DNA of 10,266 nucleotides from Gallionellaceae bacterium UBA5126 (GCA_002414205.1 DHYQ01000034.1:3502-13767), one strand, 5' to 3'; shown: positions 1-6,784, counted from the first letter of the stretch. Made by a program: numbers and translations. Notes: generated from the letters alone by a model not told the origin.

Positions 1-888
1 CGCGGGATGATGAATGGCTATGCCGATTTCGCCGTGGTGCGTGACACCTTTGTCGAGGCCAGCGATGTGCTGGGGCAGGATTTGTGGCAATTGGTGCAGG
101 ATGGCTCGGACGCGGAATTGAACGCGACGGTCAATACCCAGCCCATCATGCTGACCGCCGGGGTGGCGGTGTATCGCGCCTGGCAGGCGAAAAATGGCGC
201 GACGCCGGCGTTGATGGCGGGACACAGCTTGGGCGAATACACCGCGCTGGTGGCCGCCGGGGCCTTGGCTTTTGCCGACGCGCTGCCGCTGGTGCGCTAT
301 CGTGCCAACTGCATGCAAAACGCCGTGCCGGAAGGCGTGGGCGGCATCGCGGCGATTCTGGGGCTGGATGACGACGCGGTGCGCGCCGTGTGTGCCGATG
401 CAGCACAGGGCGAAGTGCTGGAAGCGGTGAACTACAACTCCGTCGGGCAAGTGGTGATCGCGGGCAACCGCGCCGCCGTGGAACGTGGCATGGCGCTGGC
501 CAAGGAAAAGGGGGCCAAGCGCGCCCTGATGCTGCCGATGAGCGTGCCGTCGCATTGCAGCCTGTTGCAAGGTGCCGCGCAGGAATTGCGCGCCCGCCTA
601 GAGGGCATCAACGTGCAAGCCCCGGCCATCCCCGTGCTGCACAACGCCGATGTGGCCGCCTACACCGACCCGGCACAAATCAAGGATGCGCTGGTGCGCC
701 AGTTGTACTCGCCGGTGCGCTGGGTAGAAACCGTGCTGGCCTTCGGCAATCAAGGCATCACCCACAACGCCGAATGCGCCCCCGGAAAAGTCTTGGGCGG
801 CCTGAACAAACGCATCGACACCCGCCAGCAAGCGCTAACTTTGCACGACGGTGCCAGCTTGACCGCCGCATTGGCGACGTTGGCATAA
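1..888 (+). CDS. fabD: Malonyl-CoA:ACP transacylase FabD (5' partial)
   Basis: FabD moves the malonyl group from malonyl-CoA to acyl carrier protein, supplying the extender unit of type II fatty-acid synthesis in the cytoplasm. The reading frame is open from base 1; the first codons give RGMMNGYADF, which matches family members shortly after the N-terminal GQGSQ motif, so about 15 residues lie outside the window and the ATG at 7 is internal. Numbering from that ATG, the nucleophile motif GHSLGEY is at residues 72-78 (Ser74), the substrate-carboxylate Arg is R99, and the catalytic His is H183 in VPSHCSLL. Their spacing equals that of E. coli S92, R117 and H201. The end is the normal family C-terminus. 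fabG follows in the same direction, separated by a REP-like element, so the two are probably co-transcribed. Confidence 0.97.
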   Translation, partial: RGMMNGYADFAVVRDTFVEASDVLGQDLWQLVQDGSDAELNATVNTQPIMLTAGVAVYRAWQAKNGATPALMAGHSLGEYTALVAAGALAFADALPLVRYRANCMQNAVPEGVGGIAAILGLDDDAVRAVCADAAQGEVLEAVNYNSVGQVVIAGNRAAVERGMALAKEKGAKRALMLPMSVPSHCSLLQGAAQELRARLEGINVQAPAIPVLHNADVAAYTDPAQIKDALVRQLYSPVRWVETVLAFGNQGITHNAECAPGKVLGGLNKRIDTRQQALTLHDGASLTAALATLA

Positions 889-893
889 CAAAC

Positions 894-967
894 GTAGGGT
901 GGTTTCGCGCAGCAAACCACCTTTTGGCGACACATCGGTGGATTGCCTGACGGCGAATCCACCCTAC
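894..967. repeat. REP-like two-hairpin palindromic element between fabD and fabG
   Basis: Both ends carry the same 9 bases in opposite orientation: GTAGGGTGG at 894-902 and CCACCCTAC at 959-967. Each half also folds on itself: GGTGGTTT (898-905) pairs with AAACCACC (914-921), and GGTGGATT (937-944) pairs with AATCCACC (956-963). Two hairpins in inverted orientation, each with a 5' GTAG foot, is the layout of bacterial REP doublets (BIMEs), whose GTAG-type foot is recognised by REP-associated tyrosine transposases. It starts 5 bases after the fabD stop and ends 2 bases before the fabG ribosome binding site. No transposase is present in the window, so family membership is inferred from structure alone. 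Confidence 0.8.
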
Positions 968-982
968 CTGAAAGGATTCAAC

Positions 983-1726
983 ATGACACTGCAAGGACAA
1001 ATCGCCCTCGTGACCGGTGCCAGCCGGGGCATCGGCCAAGCCATCGCTTTGGAACTGGGCAAGCAAGGCGCGACCGTGATCGGCACAGCAACTTCCGACA
1101 AAGGTGCGCAAGCCATTAGCGACTACATGGCCGCTGCGGGCATCAAAGGCACGGGCATGACCCTGAACGTCAACGACGTGGCGCAAACCGAGGCCGTGCT
1201 GGCCGCGCTGCGCAGCCAGTTTGGCGAAGTGACCATCTTGGTCAACAACGCCGGGATTACCCGCGACAATCTGCTGGCACGCATGAGTGATGACGAATGG
1301 GACGACGTGCTGACTACTAACTTGAAGTCGGTGTTCCGTCTGTCCCGCGCCATGATGCGCGCCATGATGCGTGCCCGTGGCGGGCGCATCATCAGCATTT
1401 CCTCCGTGGTGGGCAGCATGGGCAATGCTGGTCAAGCCAACTACGCTGCTTCCAAAGCCGGTATGGCCGGTTTCACCAAATCGCTGGCGCAGGAAGTCGG
1501 TAGCCGCAACATCACCGTCAACTGTGTCGCGCCCGGCTTTATCGACACTGACATGACCCAGGTACTGGGCGAAGAACAGCGCAAGAAGCTGGTCGAACAC
1601 GTGCCGCTGCGCCGTCTGGGTAGCCCCGCCGACATCGCCGCCGCTGTGGCTTTTTTGGCCAGCCCAGCCGCTGCCTATATCACCGGTGTGACACTGCATG
1701 TTAACGGTGGGATGTATATGGAATGA
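983..1726 (+). CDS. fabG: 3-oxoacyl-ACP reductase FabG
   Basis: FabG is the NADPH-dependent short-chain dehydrogenase that reduces beta-ketoacyl-ACP to beta-hydroxyacyl-ACP in fatty-acid elongation. The ATG at 983 is preceded by GAAAGGA at 970-976 and gives a 247-residue protein, the normal family length; the upstream in-frame ATG at 899 would translate the REP element and is rejected. Visible motifs are the cofactor loop TGASRGIG (11-18), NNAG (88-91), and the catalytic Ser141, Tyr154 and Lys158 in ISSVVG...NYAASK. The C-terminus HVNGGMYM is typical of true FabG rather than other SDR enzymes. acpP is expected next in most proteobacteria but does not follow here. Transcription probably comes from upstream of fabD. 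Confidence 0.97.
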   Translation: MTLQGQIALVTGASRGIGQAIALELGKQGATVIGTATSDKGAQAISDYMAAAGIKGTGMTLNVNDVAQTEAVLAALRSQFGEVTILVNNAGITRDNLLARMSDDEWDDVLTTNLKSVFRLSRAMMRAMMRARGGRIISISSVVGSMGNAGQANYAASKAGMAGFTKSLAQEVGSRNITVNCVAPGFIDTDMTQVLGEEQRKKLVEHVPLRRLGSPADIAAAVAFLASPAAAYITGVTLHVNGGMYME

Positions 1727-1750
1727 TGCCATGCCACCCGCAACCGCCAC

Positions 1751-1806
1751 GTAAAAATATCTAGGTATTTTTTTCTGGATAGGCTAGAATTTAAAAATAT
1801 TTTTAC
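1751..1806. repeat. AT-rich inverted repeat downstream of fabG
   Basis: GTAAAAATAT at 1751-1760 is repeated exactly in inverted orientation as ATATTTTTAC at 1797-1806. The enclosed stretch has a T7 run and two CTAG tetramers at 1761-1764 and 1784-1787. The right arm overlaps the local palindrome AAAAATATTTTT (1793-1804). This is the most AT-rich part of the first 6 kb. It could be a regulator binding region, part of the expansin promoter, or an old insertion scar. A -10-like TAGAAT lies at 1785-1790 but has no good -35 partner. Confidence 0.45.
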
Positions 1807-1859
1807 ATCTATTTAGGCGGCAGTGAGATTAGAATGCTGCCCTGCCTATTTGAATAAAA

Positions 1860-1881
1860 CAGGCCGCCCTCGGGTGGCCTG
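1860..1881 (+). terminator. Hairpin before the expansin gene (weak terminator or attenuator)
   Basis: CAGGCCGCC (1860-1868) pairs with GGTGGCCTG (1873-1881) through one G-U pair, with a CTCG loop. The hairpin is preceded by AATAAAA and followed by ATTCTTTAAAA, a poor U tract. It is 134 bases after the fabG stop and 30 bases before the expansin start. It may end fabG transcripts; if the expansin promoter lies further upstream, it would sit in that gene's leader and act as an attenuator. Confidence 0.55.
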
Positions 1882-1911
1882 ATTCTTTAAAATGATCGGG
1901 GGAAAAAACGT

Positions 1912-3069
1912 ATGTGGTTGCGCTCTGTTTGGGTTGGCCTGTGCCTGCTTGGGGGAAGTATGGCGAATGCGGGTACGCTGCTGGAAGTTCATCAAGGACT
2001 ATCGTCCTTTTATCACGCAACCGGCGCAGGCTCTTGTGGGTTTGAAACCTCCCCGCATGATTTGATGGTGGCCGCCGTCAACAGCCAAGACTACGGCAAT
2101 GGCAATTTGTGTGGCGTATATCTGCGCATCACCGGGCCGCGCGGGGCCGCCTTGGTGCGTGTGGTTGACCGCTGTTCCGGCTGTAAACCGGGCGGATTGG
2201 ATTTGAGCAAACAGGCTTTTGCCAAAGTTGCCGATCCCAAAAAAGGCCGGGACACCGTGCACTGGCAAATTGCCTCCCCCGATTTGGATGGCCCACTGCA
2301 ATATCACTTCAAGGCCGGCAGTTCCCCACACTGGCTAGGCATCCAACTGCGCAACCACCGTAATCCCATCAGCACCTTGGAATATCGCGCCCAAGATGGT
2401 CAATGGCACCACATTCCTCGCGGCACTCACAATTACTTCGTCAACAAGGACCCGGCGATCGGTGCAGGGCCCTATACCTTGCGCGTCACGGACATCTACG
2501 GCAATCAAATCATCGACCATGACATCCCGCTACGCGCAGGCAGCGAAGTGGCCAGTGCGACCCAACTACCGGACTATGTCGAAGCGGCACATCTGGCCAG
2601 CGGCGGTGGACGTTGGTTGAGTGAAGACGAATCCAACAACATGGACGCGCCGGCGACGGGTAGCGGACGCTGGAAGCCCGTGACCGCTGGCACAACCCAA
2701 GACGCCGAACAAGTCGCCTCACGCTGGCGAGATGAAGGCAACCAACACGTGCCATCCTCAACCGAACAGCCCAGCATAAGCCAGATTCAGCCCGCGAATA
2801 CAACCCATCCCCACGACAAGCCCGCGCTGACAGAAGACAACATGGCCCCGGAAGCCACTCGCTGGTTGGCCGAAACCCCGCCCGAAACTCCGGCAACAGA
2901 CGATCAAGAGCCGAATGACGAAGGCCAGACCCGCTGGGCCAGCCGTGAGTCCACGGAGCAGCACGCACCGGCTGCTGACCAGACCGATGCGCCGGGCGCA
3001 ACGGCCGACAAAGCGGCCCGTGCCGCCACCTCACTGGATGACTTGCTGGCACAGAAGGCTAATCACTAA
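1912..3069 (+). CDS. Secreted bacterial expansin (EXLX-like) with Arg-Trp tail
   Basis: Bacterial expansins loosen cellulose-containing plant walls without hydrolysis. Residues 1-20 form a signal peptide ending SMANA, so export is expected. Residues about 25-125 are the double-psi beta-barrel domain: D86 in RVVD and D97 in GLDLS keep the 11-residue spacing of the key Asp pair of B. subtilis EXLX1, and C42, C67, C88 and C91 could form disulfides. Residues about 128-207 resemble the CBM63 cellulose-binding domain (IQLRNHRNP, LEYRAQDGQW, LRVTDIYGN). Residues about 215-385 are an added acidic, Pro/Thr/Gln-rich, probably disordered tail with Arg-Trp pairs at 234, 253, 271, 317 and 341; EXLX1 has no such tail. 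GGGGGA (1898-1903) supports the ATG at 1912. RlpA-like proteins share only the first domain, so expansin fits better. A substrate other than plant cellulose, including the cell's own wall, cannot be excluded. Confidence 0.85.
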   Translation: MWLRSVWVGLCLLGGSMANAGTLLEVHQGLSSFYHATGAGSCGFETSPHDLMVAAVNSQDYGNGNLCGVYLRITGPRGAALVRVVDRCSGCKPGGLDLSKQAFAKVADPKKGRDTVHWQIASPDLDGPLQYHFKAGSSPHWLGIQLRNHRNPISTLEYRAQDGQWHHIPRGTHNYFVNKDPAIGAGPYTLRVTDIYGNQIIDHDIPLRAGSEVASATQLPDYVEAAHLASGGGRWLSEDESNNMDAPATGSGRWKPVTAGTTQDAEQVASRWRDEGNQHVPSSTEQPSISQIQPANTTHPHDKPALTEDNMAPEATRWLAETPPETPATDDQEPNDEGQTRWASRESTEQHAPAADQTDAPGATADKAARAATSLDDLLAQKANH

Positions 3070-3103
3070 GTCCTCTCACCAAGCAACCGATTTCCTGCCA
3101 TAC

Positions 3104-3153
3104 CGGGAAAGGTCAGGTTACCTGCTAGGTAACTTGCCTTTCCCGTTTTTTTT
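3104..3153 (+). terminator. Strong intrinsic terminator after the expansin gene
   Basis: CGGGAAAGG (3104-3112) pairs perfectly with CCTTTCCCG (3137-3145), followed directly by eight T residues (3146-3153). A second stem inside the loop, GTTACC (3117-3122) with GGTAAC (3128-3133), extends the structure. It separates expansin transcription from the bcp operon. Confidence 0.93.
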
Positions 3154-3190
3154 GTCAAGAATGAGCGCCCATTCAGCCCGAAAGTTTGAC

Positions 3191-3655
3191 ATGACCACCG
3201 CTCCATTTCCCGACTTCACCCTGCCTGCCACCGGTCAACAGACCTTTCAATTCCAAGCCTTGCGCAACAAACTTCTGGTCGTTTACTTTTATCCCAAAGA
3301 CAATACCCCAGGCTGCACCACCGAAGCACAAAACTTCCGTGATTTGTATGCCCAGTTTCAAGCGGCTGACTGTGAAGTGGTGGGGATTTCGCGTGATAGC
3401 CTGAAATCACACGAAAACTTCAAGGCCAAATTTGATTTACCCTTTGCCTTGCTATCGGACAGCGAGGAAATAGCCTGTCATCTGTTCGACGTCATCAAAC
3501 AGAAAATGATGTATGGTAAACAGGTGCGTGGCATTGAACGCAGCACCTTTGTTTTCGACCGCAATGGCGTGTTATGCCAAGCGTGGCGTGGCGTCAAGGT
3601 TGCTGATCACGCCCAGCAGGTTTTAGCCTTCGTCCAGACACTGGCCCCCCGATAA
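3191..3655 (+). CDS. bcp: Peroxiredoxin, Bcp/PrxQ family
   Basis: Thiol peroxidase that reduces hydrogen peroxide and organic hydroperoxides with electrons from thioredoxin or a similar thiol donor in the cytoplasm. From the ATG at 3191 it is 154 residues, normal for Bcp, and begins MTTAPFPDFTLPATG as expected. The peroxidatic motif TPGCTTE puts the catalytic Cys at 42. The residue five positions later, where E. coli Bcp has its resolving Cys, is Gln47, so this looks like a 1-Cys type; C61 and C96 remain, and C96 is near the position of the non-resolving third Cys of E. coli Bcp. The ribosome site is weak (GAAAG at 3180-3184). An in-frame ATG at 3161 would add ten residues but begins only 8 bases after the terminator T run. 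It heads a probable operon with the PIN-PhoH gene 17 bases downstream. Confidence 0.92.
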   Translation: MTTAPFPDFTLPATGQQTFQFQALRNKLLVVYFYPKDNTPGCTTEAQNFRDLYAQFQAADCEVVGISRDSLKSHENFKAKFDLPFALLSDSEEIACHLFDVIKQKMMYGKQVRGIERSTFVFDRNGVLCQAWRGVKVADHAQQVLAFVQTLAPR

Positions 3656-3672
3656 TCCAAAAAGGAATCATC

Positions 3673-5094
3673 ATGCCTCCTCGTAAAACCACCCTTGGCA
3701 CTGCCAGCAAAAACACGGGCAAATTATTCGTGCTGGATACCAATGTCCTGCTACACGATCCCACCAGTCTATTCCGCTTTGAAGAAAACGATATTTTTCT
3801 GCCGATGCTGGTGCTGGAAGAGTTGGACAACAAAAAGAAGGGCATGACCGAAGTGGCGCGCAACGCCCGTCAGGCCAGCCGTTTTCTGGATGACATCGTC
3901 AGCGACAAACCACTCCAAATCGAAGCGGGCATTCCGCTGCAATCAGACGCGCGTAAAAATTGTACGGGACGGCTGTATTTGCAAACCAGCTTCGTCAAAC
4001 ACGATTTGCCACTCAATCTGGAACTGGGCAAGGCCGATAATGGCATCCTCAGCGTGATGATCGGGCTGCGGGAAAGCCAGCCCAAACGCACCGTCATTCT
4101 GGTCAGCAAGGACATCAACATGCGCATCAAAGCGCGTGCGTTGGGGCTGGAGGCGCAGGATTATTTCAACGACAAGGTGCTGGAAGACAGTGACTTACTC
4201 TACACCGGCTCGCTGGAATTGCCCGCGCACTTCTGGGAAGAGCATGGCAAGGACATGAAATCCTGGCAGCAGGGCGGCTACACCTATTATCAAATCACTG
4301 GCCCGCTGTGCGGTGCGCTGTTCGTGAACCAGTTTGTTTACAAGGAAGATGACACGCCGTTTTACGCCATCGTGCTGGAACAAACCACCGACACCGCGCT
4401 GCTGCGCACCTTGACCGATTACACCCATCCCAAAAACACCGTCTGGGGCATTACCGCCCGCAACCGCGAGCAGAATTTTGTGCTTAACCTGTTGATGAAC
4501 CCGGAAATCGACTTTGTCACCCTGCTGGGGCAGGCCGGTACCGGCAAAACCCTGCTAACCCTCGCCGCCGGGCTGGTGCAGGTCATGGAGACCAAGTTGT
4601 ATTCGGAAATCATCATCACCCGCGTGACGGTGCCGGTGGGCGAGGACATCGGCTTTTTGCCCGGCTCGGAAGAAGAAAAAATGACGCCCTGGATGGGGGC
4701 GCTGGAAGACAATCTGGACGTGCTGAATAAATCCGATGCCGAAGGCGGCGACTGGGGCAAGGCCGCCACGCGCGATTTGATTCGCTCTCGCGTCAAAATC
4801 AAGTCGCTGAATTTCATGCGCGGGCGCACTTTTCTGAACAAGCTCCTCATCATCGACGAAGCGCAAAACCTCACCCCCAAGCAAATGAAAACCTTGGTGA
4901 CGCGCGCAGGCCCCGGCACAAAAGTCGTCTGTCTGGGCAACATTGCGCAAATCGACACGCCGTATTTGACCGAGGGCAGTTCCGGCTTGACCTATGTGGT
5001 CGATCGCTTCAAAGGCTGGCCACACGGCGGACACATTACCTTGCTGCGCGGCGAACGCTCGCGCCTGGCCGATTACGCCGGGGAGGTGCTGTGA
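3673..5094 (+). CDS. PIN domain-PhoH family ATPase (YlaK/PhoH2 type)
   Basis: A fusion of an N-terminal PIN ribonuclease-like domain with a C-terminal PhoH P-loop ATPase. The PIN part (about 18-165) shows [12 protein letters not shown] (Asp22), [11 protein letters not shown] (Glu49/Glu50) and [12 protein letters not shown] (Asp147), the acidic residues expected for metal binding. The PhoH part (about 255-465) has Walker A GQAGTGKT (286-293) and Walker [11 protein letters not shown] (391-400, Asp395/Glu396), plus the family block FMRGRTF. Mycobacterial PhoH2 proteins of this architecture have RNA unwinding and RNase activity; the cellular role in proteobacteria is not settled. The length of 473 residues is full. 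AAAGGA (3661-3666) precedes the ATG by 6 bases. The stop codon overlaps the msrB start, which suggests coupled translation. I assign no gene symbol because phoH is used for several paralogues. Confidence 0.93.
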   Translation: MPPRKTTLGTASKNTGKLFVLDTNVLLHDPTSLFRFEENDIFLPMLVLEELDNKKKGMTEVARNARQASRFLDDIVSDKPLQIEAGIPLQSDARKNCTGRLYLQTSFVKHDLPLNLELGKADNGILSVMIGLRESQPKRTVILVSKDINMRIKARALGLEAQDYFNDKVLEDSDLLYTGSLELPAHFWEEHGKDMKSWQQGGYTYYQITGPLCGALFVNQFVYKEDDTPFYAIVLEQTTDTALLRTLTDYTHPKNTVWGITARNREQNFVLNLLMNPEIDFVTLLGQAGTGKTLLTLAAGLVQVMETKLYSEIIITRVTVPVGEDIGFLPGSEEEKMTPWMGALEDNLDVLNKSDAEGGDWGKAATRDLIRSRVKIKSLNFMRGRTFLNKLLIIDEAQNLTPKQMKTLVTRAGPGTKVVCLGNIAQIDTPYLTEGSSGLTYVVDRFKGWPHGGHITLLRGERSRLADYAGEVL

Positions 5095-5477
5095 GCGAAC
5101 ACAAGACCGACGCCGACTGGCGGGCACAACTGACGCCGGAGCAATACCGCGTCTGCCGCCAGTGCGGCACCGAGCCGCCCTTCGCCAATGCCTACTGGAA
5201 CTGCCATGATGCCGGGGTGTATCACTGTGTGTGCTGCGGGCTGGCGTTATTCGACGCGGCGCACAAATTCGACTCCGGCACCGGCTGGCCCAGCTACTGG
5301 CAAGCCCTCACGCCGCTGCGCATTTTGCGCGACACCTCGCACGGCATGATCCGCGAGGAAGTGCAATGCCCACACTGCGCCGCCCACCTCGGCCACCGCT
5401 TCCCGGACGGCCCACCACCGACTGGGTTGCGCTACTGCATCAACTCCGCCGCGCTTAAACTCCAGCAAACCGACTGA
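5091..5477 (+). CDS. msrB: Peptide methionine (R)-S-oxide reductase MsrB
   Basis: MsrB repairs oxidised proteins by reducing methionine-R-sulfoxide. The 128-residue protein carries the whole domain: [13 protein letters not shown] near the start, zinc-binding pairs C46/C49 (HCVCC) and C93/C96 (CPHC), [20 protein letters not shown] and the catalytic Cys116 in RYCINSA. The usual recycling Cys in DSGCGWPS is Thr64 here (DSGTGWPS), a change also found in other MsrB proteins that use a different thiol for recycling. The start is a GTG at 5091 overlapping the TGA of the PIN-PhoH gene by 4 bases, with GGGAGG at 5081-5086; no upstream start fits the family. C22 and C25 near the N-terminus are possible alternative resolving thiols (inference). 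There is no signal peptide, so it should be cytoplasmic. Confidence 0.95.
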   Translation: MSEHKTDADWRAQLTPEQYRVCRQCGTEPPFANAYWNCHDAGVYHCVCCGLALFDAAHKFDSGTGWPSYWQALTPLRILRDTSHGMIREEVQCPHCAAHLGHRFPDGPPPTGLRYCINSAALKLQQTD

Positions 5478-5503
5478 CTCACCTTTTTGTTTCGTTTCCC
5501 ATT

Positions 5504-6046
5504 ATGAAGCTGCTTTTCGACCTCTTTCCCGTCCTCCTGTTTTTTATCGCCTTTAAATTACAAGGCATTTACGTTGCCACTGCGGTGGCCATTGCCGCCA
5601 CGGTGGTGCAATTGATCTGGAGCAAACTGCGCCACGGCAAAATCGACACGATGCTGTGGGTTGGCTTTGCCATCATCACGGTGTTTGGTGGTGCGACGCT
5701 GCTGCTGCACGATGAAACTTTCATCAAATTCAAGCCCAGTGCCTTGTACTGGCTGTTTGCGGTGATTTTGCTCGGCGCTAATCTGCTGTTCCGCAAAAAC
5801 CTGATGCGCAGCCTGTTGCAGGAAAAACTGGCCCTACCGCACCGGGTGTGGGATCGCCTTAACCTGAGCTGGGCGTTGTTTTTCGCAGCACTGGGCTTCC
5901 TCAACCTGTATGTGGCCCGCAACTACAGCACCGATACTTGGGTTAATTTCAAACTGTTCGGCTTTACCGGCCTGATGTTTATCTTTGTTCTGGGACAAGG
6001 CATGTGGCTGTCCAAATACGTGGATGAGAAAAAGGAAAGCAACTGA
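5504..6046 (+). CDS. yciB: Septation protein A / inner membrane protein YciB (IspZ)
   Basis: Small inner-membrane protein of the YciB/IspZ family, linked to cell envelope synthesis and division-site protein contacts in enterobacteria and to intracellular septation in Shigella; its biochemical activity is unknown. At 180 residues it has the usual length, with about five or six hydrophobic segments near 3-18, 21-39, 50-68, 79-97, 119-138 and 147-169. The family signature [14 protein letters not shown] spans 73-86, and the polar C-terminus DEKKESN is probably cytoplasmic. The ATG at 5504 fits the conserved MKLLFDLFP start, yet no Shine-Dalgarno sequence is visible before it. It begins 26 bases after msrB and is followed by a strong terminator, so it is the last gene of the bcp operon. 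Confidence 0.94.
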   Translation: MKLLFDLFPVLLFFIAFKLQGIYVATAVAIAATVVQLIWSKLRHGKIDTMLWVGFAIITVFGGATLLLHDETFIKFKPSALYWLFAVILLGANLLFRKNLMRSLLQEKLALPHRVWDRLNLSWALFFAALGFLNLYVARNYSTDTWVNFKLFGFTGLMFIFVLGQGMWLSKYVDEKKESN

Positions 6047-6073
6047 CGGCTGACGGTCAACATTGCACGCAAC

Positions 6074-6110
6074 AAAAAACCAACCCTCCTTGCGGAGGGT
6101 TGGTTTTTTT
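6074..6110. terminator. Bidirectional intrinsic terminator between yciB and the pilin gene
   Basis: CCAACCCTCC (6080-6089) pairs perfectly with GGAGGGTTGG (6094-6103) around a TTGC loop. Six A residues lie to the left (6074-6079) and seven T residues to the right (6104-6110), so it works on both strands: it closes the bcp-yciB operon on the plus strand and the pilin transcript on the minus strand. A second small GC stem, CCCACC/GGTGGG at 6123-6136, lies between it and the pilin stop and may assist. Confidence 0.95.
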
Positions 6111-6157
6111 GAGGCCACGCCCCCCACCGGGGTGGGAGACTGTTAGCTCAAGCCAGC

Positions 6158-6640
6158 TTATTGGCAGGACTTAGGCAACAGGTTGGTAGGCAGCAGAGTT
6201 GCAGCAGCACCAGGTACAGCGGATTGAGCAGCAGTTGTTGCAGCTGTGGTGGATTCGTTGGAATCGTCACCGTTGGCGCAATACCAGCTACCAGTGATGT
6301 TGTTGTAGTTCATGTGCACGGACTTGCCAGCAATCTTGCTGCTCACGCCCAAGGTCTTGAAGCTGGCAGTGATGGTGGTCTTGCCAACGTTGTTGGTCAC
6401 ACCGGAAACGTACTTACCAGTGGTCACAGCGCTGATACCGGACAGGAACCAAGTACCGTCAGTGGTGTAGGCTTCGGTCATTGGGGTCTTCAGACCGTCC
6501 AGCAGGGTCATCGCTTCAGCGGCTTGTGCGCGTGCGGTGTAGTCACCGTAGGCGGGAATCGCCACCGCAGCCAAGATACCGATAATGGCCACAACGATCA
6601 TCAGTTCGATCAGGGTAAAGCCTTTTTGCAAGCTGTTCAT
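6158..6640 (-). CDS. pilA: Type IV major pilin (PilA-like)
   Basis: Structural subunit of a type IV pilus, used for attachment, twitching and often DNA uptake. The 160-residue prepilin has the class III leader MNSLQKG, cut by PilD before Phe8, and the hydrophobic N-terminal helix [20 protein letters not shown] with Glu12 (mature Glu5) needed for assembly. C121 and C159 would close the C-terminal D-loop (37 residues between them), which here is unusually rich in Ala, Ser and Thr and acidic at its start. AAGGAG lies 7 bases before the ATG on the minus strand (6648-6653 on the plus strand). It is a single gene between its own promoter and a bidirectional terminator. No other pil genes are in the window; a minor pilin is less likely given the family-type sequence, strong ribosome site and dedicated sigma-54 promoter. 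Confidence 0.93.
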   Translation of the reverse strand: MNSLQKGFTLIELMIVVAIIGILAAVAIPAYGDYTARAQAAEAMTLLDGLKTPMTEAYTTDGTWFLSGISAVTTGKYVSGVTNNVGKTTITASFKTLGVSSKIAGKSVHMNYNNITGSWYCANGDDSNESTTAATTAAQSAVPGAAATLLPTNLLPKSCQ

Positions 6641-6698
6641 TTTAATACTCCTTAGGTTTAGTTAAACATGCCGACATTGCATGCTCGCCCATTATAAA

Positions 6699-6714
6699 GC
6701 ACTTCGCGTGCCAA
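6699..6714 (-). promoter_or_regulatory. Sigma-54 promoter of the pilin gene
   Basis: On the minus strand the sequence reads TTGGCACGCGAAGTGC. This matches the -24/-12 consensus TTGGCACG-N4-TTGC with one mismatch (GTGC for TTGC) and the required 10-base spacing between GG and GC. Transcription should begin near 6687, giving a leader of about 47 bases. Sigma-54 control through PilS/PilR is established for pilA in Pseudomonas and relatives. Confidence 0.85.
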
Positions 6715-6770
6715 CTCACATAAGCAACTGTTTTATTAGTACTAAAATGGACAAACGGCAAATGAAAGCA

Positions 6771-6783
6771 GACAGTAAGACAC
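6771..6783 (-). promoter_or_regulatory. Possible PilR half-sites upstream of the pilin promoter
   Basis: The minus strand reads GTGTC (6779-6783) and then CTGTC (6771-6775). Both fit the (C/G)TGTC core that I recall for P. aeruginosa PilR sites. They lie roughly 85-97 bases before the predicted start, a normal distance for an activator of sigma-54. Five-base cores occur by chance, so support is modest. Confidence 0.4.
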
Positions 6784-6784
6784 C

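Noticed and set aside
899..982. An upstream in-frame start for fabG
   Set aside because: It would translate the REP-like element, and the conserved protein begins at 983 behind a clear ribosome site.
1350..1376. A near-tandem 12-base repeat (gcgcgccatgat type) in fabG
   Set aside because: The encoded AMMRAMMR block is the normal FabG helix sequence in this position, so it is not an expansion.
758..1750. A 330-codon open frame on the minus strand opposite fabG
   Set aside because: It lies antisense to a textbook fabG and fabD end, is His/Gly-rich as expected for a reverse-frame shadow, and has no recognisable motif.
1912..3069. Annotation of the expansin gene as RlpA lytic transglycosylase
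   Set aside because: It shares only the double-psi barrel; the second domain matches the expansin CBM63 type and there is no SPOR domain.
2915..3190. A long N-terminal extension of Bcp overlapping the expansin end
   Set aside because: It crosses a strong terminator, has no homology to Bcp, and the family start matches the ATG at 3191.
6161..6655. A 164-codon plus-strand open frame opposite the pilin gene
   Set aside because: The minus-strand frame is an unmistakable pilin with a good ribosome site; the plus frame has no family features.
6691..6696. A TATAAT hexamer on the minus strand as a sigma-70 promoter for the pilin gene
   Set aside because: The nearest TTGGCA is only 12 bases away and belongs to the sigma-54 element; at 17 bases there is no -35 match.
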